64,000 nt of DNA, taken from NCBI GenBank assembly GCA_041392475.1, contig JAWKLZ010000001.1, forward strand, positions 310,001-374,000, read 5' to 3'. Within the stretch, counting starts at the first letter, position 1. Every line of letters begins with the position of its first letter. The DNA is from Chitinophagales bacterium. GTDB taxonomy: Bacteria > Bacteroidota > Bacteroidia > Chitinophagales > UBA2359. A model generated the notes under the pieces. The model saw only the letters and a program-made list of their open reading frames with translations, did no database searches and was not told the DNA's origin. A program made the position numbers and the translations under genes. Shown here piece by piece: positions 63,605 through 64,000 of the stretch.

Positions 63605-64000
63605 CCTGTTTTGAATACCGATATTCAACTCAAAACCAATAATCAACATCAAGGCAATTCCATAATAACATACCATAAGTACAATCAAAGCACCTAATGA
63701 TCCATACAATTTGTCAAACTCACCAAAAGTATTGACGAAATAGCCAAAAATTTTCAGGAAAAGAAGAGAGCAGAAGGTCGCCAATATAGTCCCAGGACTT
63801 ACATATCCCCATTTGCTATTTTCTACCACAGGAGCAAGTCGGTAAATAAGGGCAATCACGTTGTAAACAAGCAGGAAAGCTGTGATAATTTGAAGTAAGC
63901 TCAATCCTATTACTGCAAAACTACTTTCAGCGTGTAGAGAGTTAATGAGCAGGTTGATGAGGTATTGTCCTACCAAAATGGCAACTACAGAGATAATGGT
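63587..64000 (-). CDS. YihY/BrkB-family inner-membrane protein, C-terminal part (5' truncated by window edge)
   Basis: The frame is open to the last base of the window, so the start lies beyond it; about 137 residues are visible. They match the C-terminal half of the YihY/virulence factor BrkB family: LIYRLAPVVENSKWGYVSPGTILATF, then FGEFDKLYGSLGALIVLMVCYYGIALMLIIGFELN, which has the family's conserved YGSLGA and the Glu of GxELN. About four membrane helices are visible. The family was once wrongly called ribonuclease BN; its function is unclear. It converges on and overlaps the preceding gene by 18 bases. Confidence 0.88.
   Translation of the reverse strand, partial: TIISVVAILVGQYLINLLINSLHAESSFAVIGLSLLQIITAFLLVYNVIALIYRLAPVVENSKWGYVSPGTILATFCSLLFLKIFGYFVNTFGEFDKLYGSLGALIVLMVCYYGIALMLIIGFELNIGIQNRSKQLV

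Overview
The window reads as a stretch of A+T-rich chromosome from a member of the Bacteroidota, probably a free-living gliding or filamentous type from the Saprospiria/Chitinophagia side; the rank below phylum is inference. The evidence is type IX secretion (T9SS) machinery and cargo: three proteins with type A C-terminal sorting domains, one giant protein with a type B domain, and a PorP/SprF outer-membrane protein. Genes lack clear Shine-Dalgarno sites, and several start regions carry the Bacteroidota -7 promoter element TAnnTTTG. I see no rRNA, tRNA, CRISPR array, prophage or transposase.

Layout. 1-7,400: the 3' end of yidC, then two tandem paralogous sialidase-like beta-propeller proteins with Ig-like domains and type A sorting signals. 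7,400-12,850 (minus): an unknown membrane protein, ribA, an aminopeptidase P and an alpha/beta hydrolase. 13,000-16,900 (plus): a GMC oxidoreductase closely coupled to rfbD, then a DUF2911/TPR protein. 17,100-22,050 (minus): a molybdenum hydroxylase of the CO dehydrogenase family (coxS-coxL-coxM, with the form II AYRGAGR motif) and a CoxD-like MoxR ATPase. 22,100-29,300: a HAD hydrolase, an acyl-CoA dehydrogenase-like protein, rfbB, a Uma2 gene broken by one in-frame stop, glnS and a DUF1294 protein. 29,300-36,200 (minus): three TPR genes, two of them tandem TMTC-like membrane glycosyltransferase-TPR fusions. 36,400-39,600: a MoxR/Mg-chelatase-like ATPase, an S-adenosylmethionine hydrolase and a GDSL lipoprotein. 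40,500-49,300: a secreted subtilase, glycerate kinase, a YdeI-like protein, a Cys-cluster protein, a penicillin acylase and a YegD-type Hsp70. 49,300-58,400 (minus): parE, a PorP/SprF protein and an 1825-residue C25 cysteine peptidase with a type B sorting domain. 58,900-64,000: clpB behind a cluster of TGACA/TGTCA motifs, a predicted beta-barrel, an unknown membrane protein and a partial YihY/BrkB gene.

How the genes work together. The C25 peptidase and the PorP/SprF protein look like one type B export and anchoring unit. The secreted sialidase-like proteins, subtilase, penicillin acylase and aminopeptidase suggest a lifestyle of degrading external polymers and peptides. rfbB and rfbD are two steps of dTDP-L-rhamnose synthesis, but they lie 10 kb apart without rfbA or rfbC.

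The least expected non-coding signal is a set of degenerate seven-base repeats (AGACNNN, and a second TGAYTGG type). They sit just downstream of genes, especially between convergent genes, and in one spacer they are arranged as long inverted repeats.
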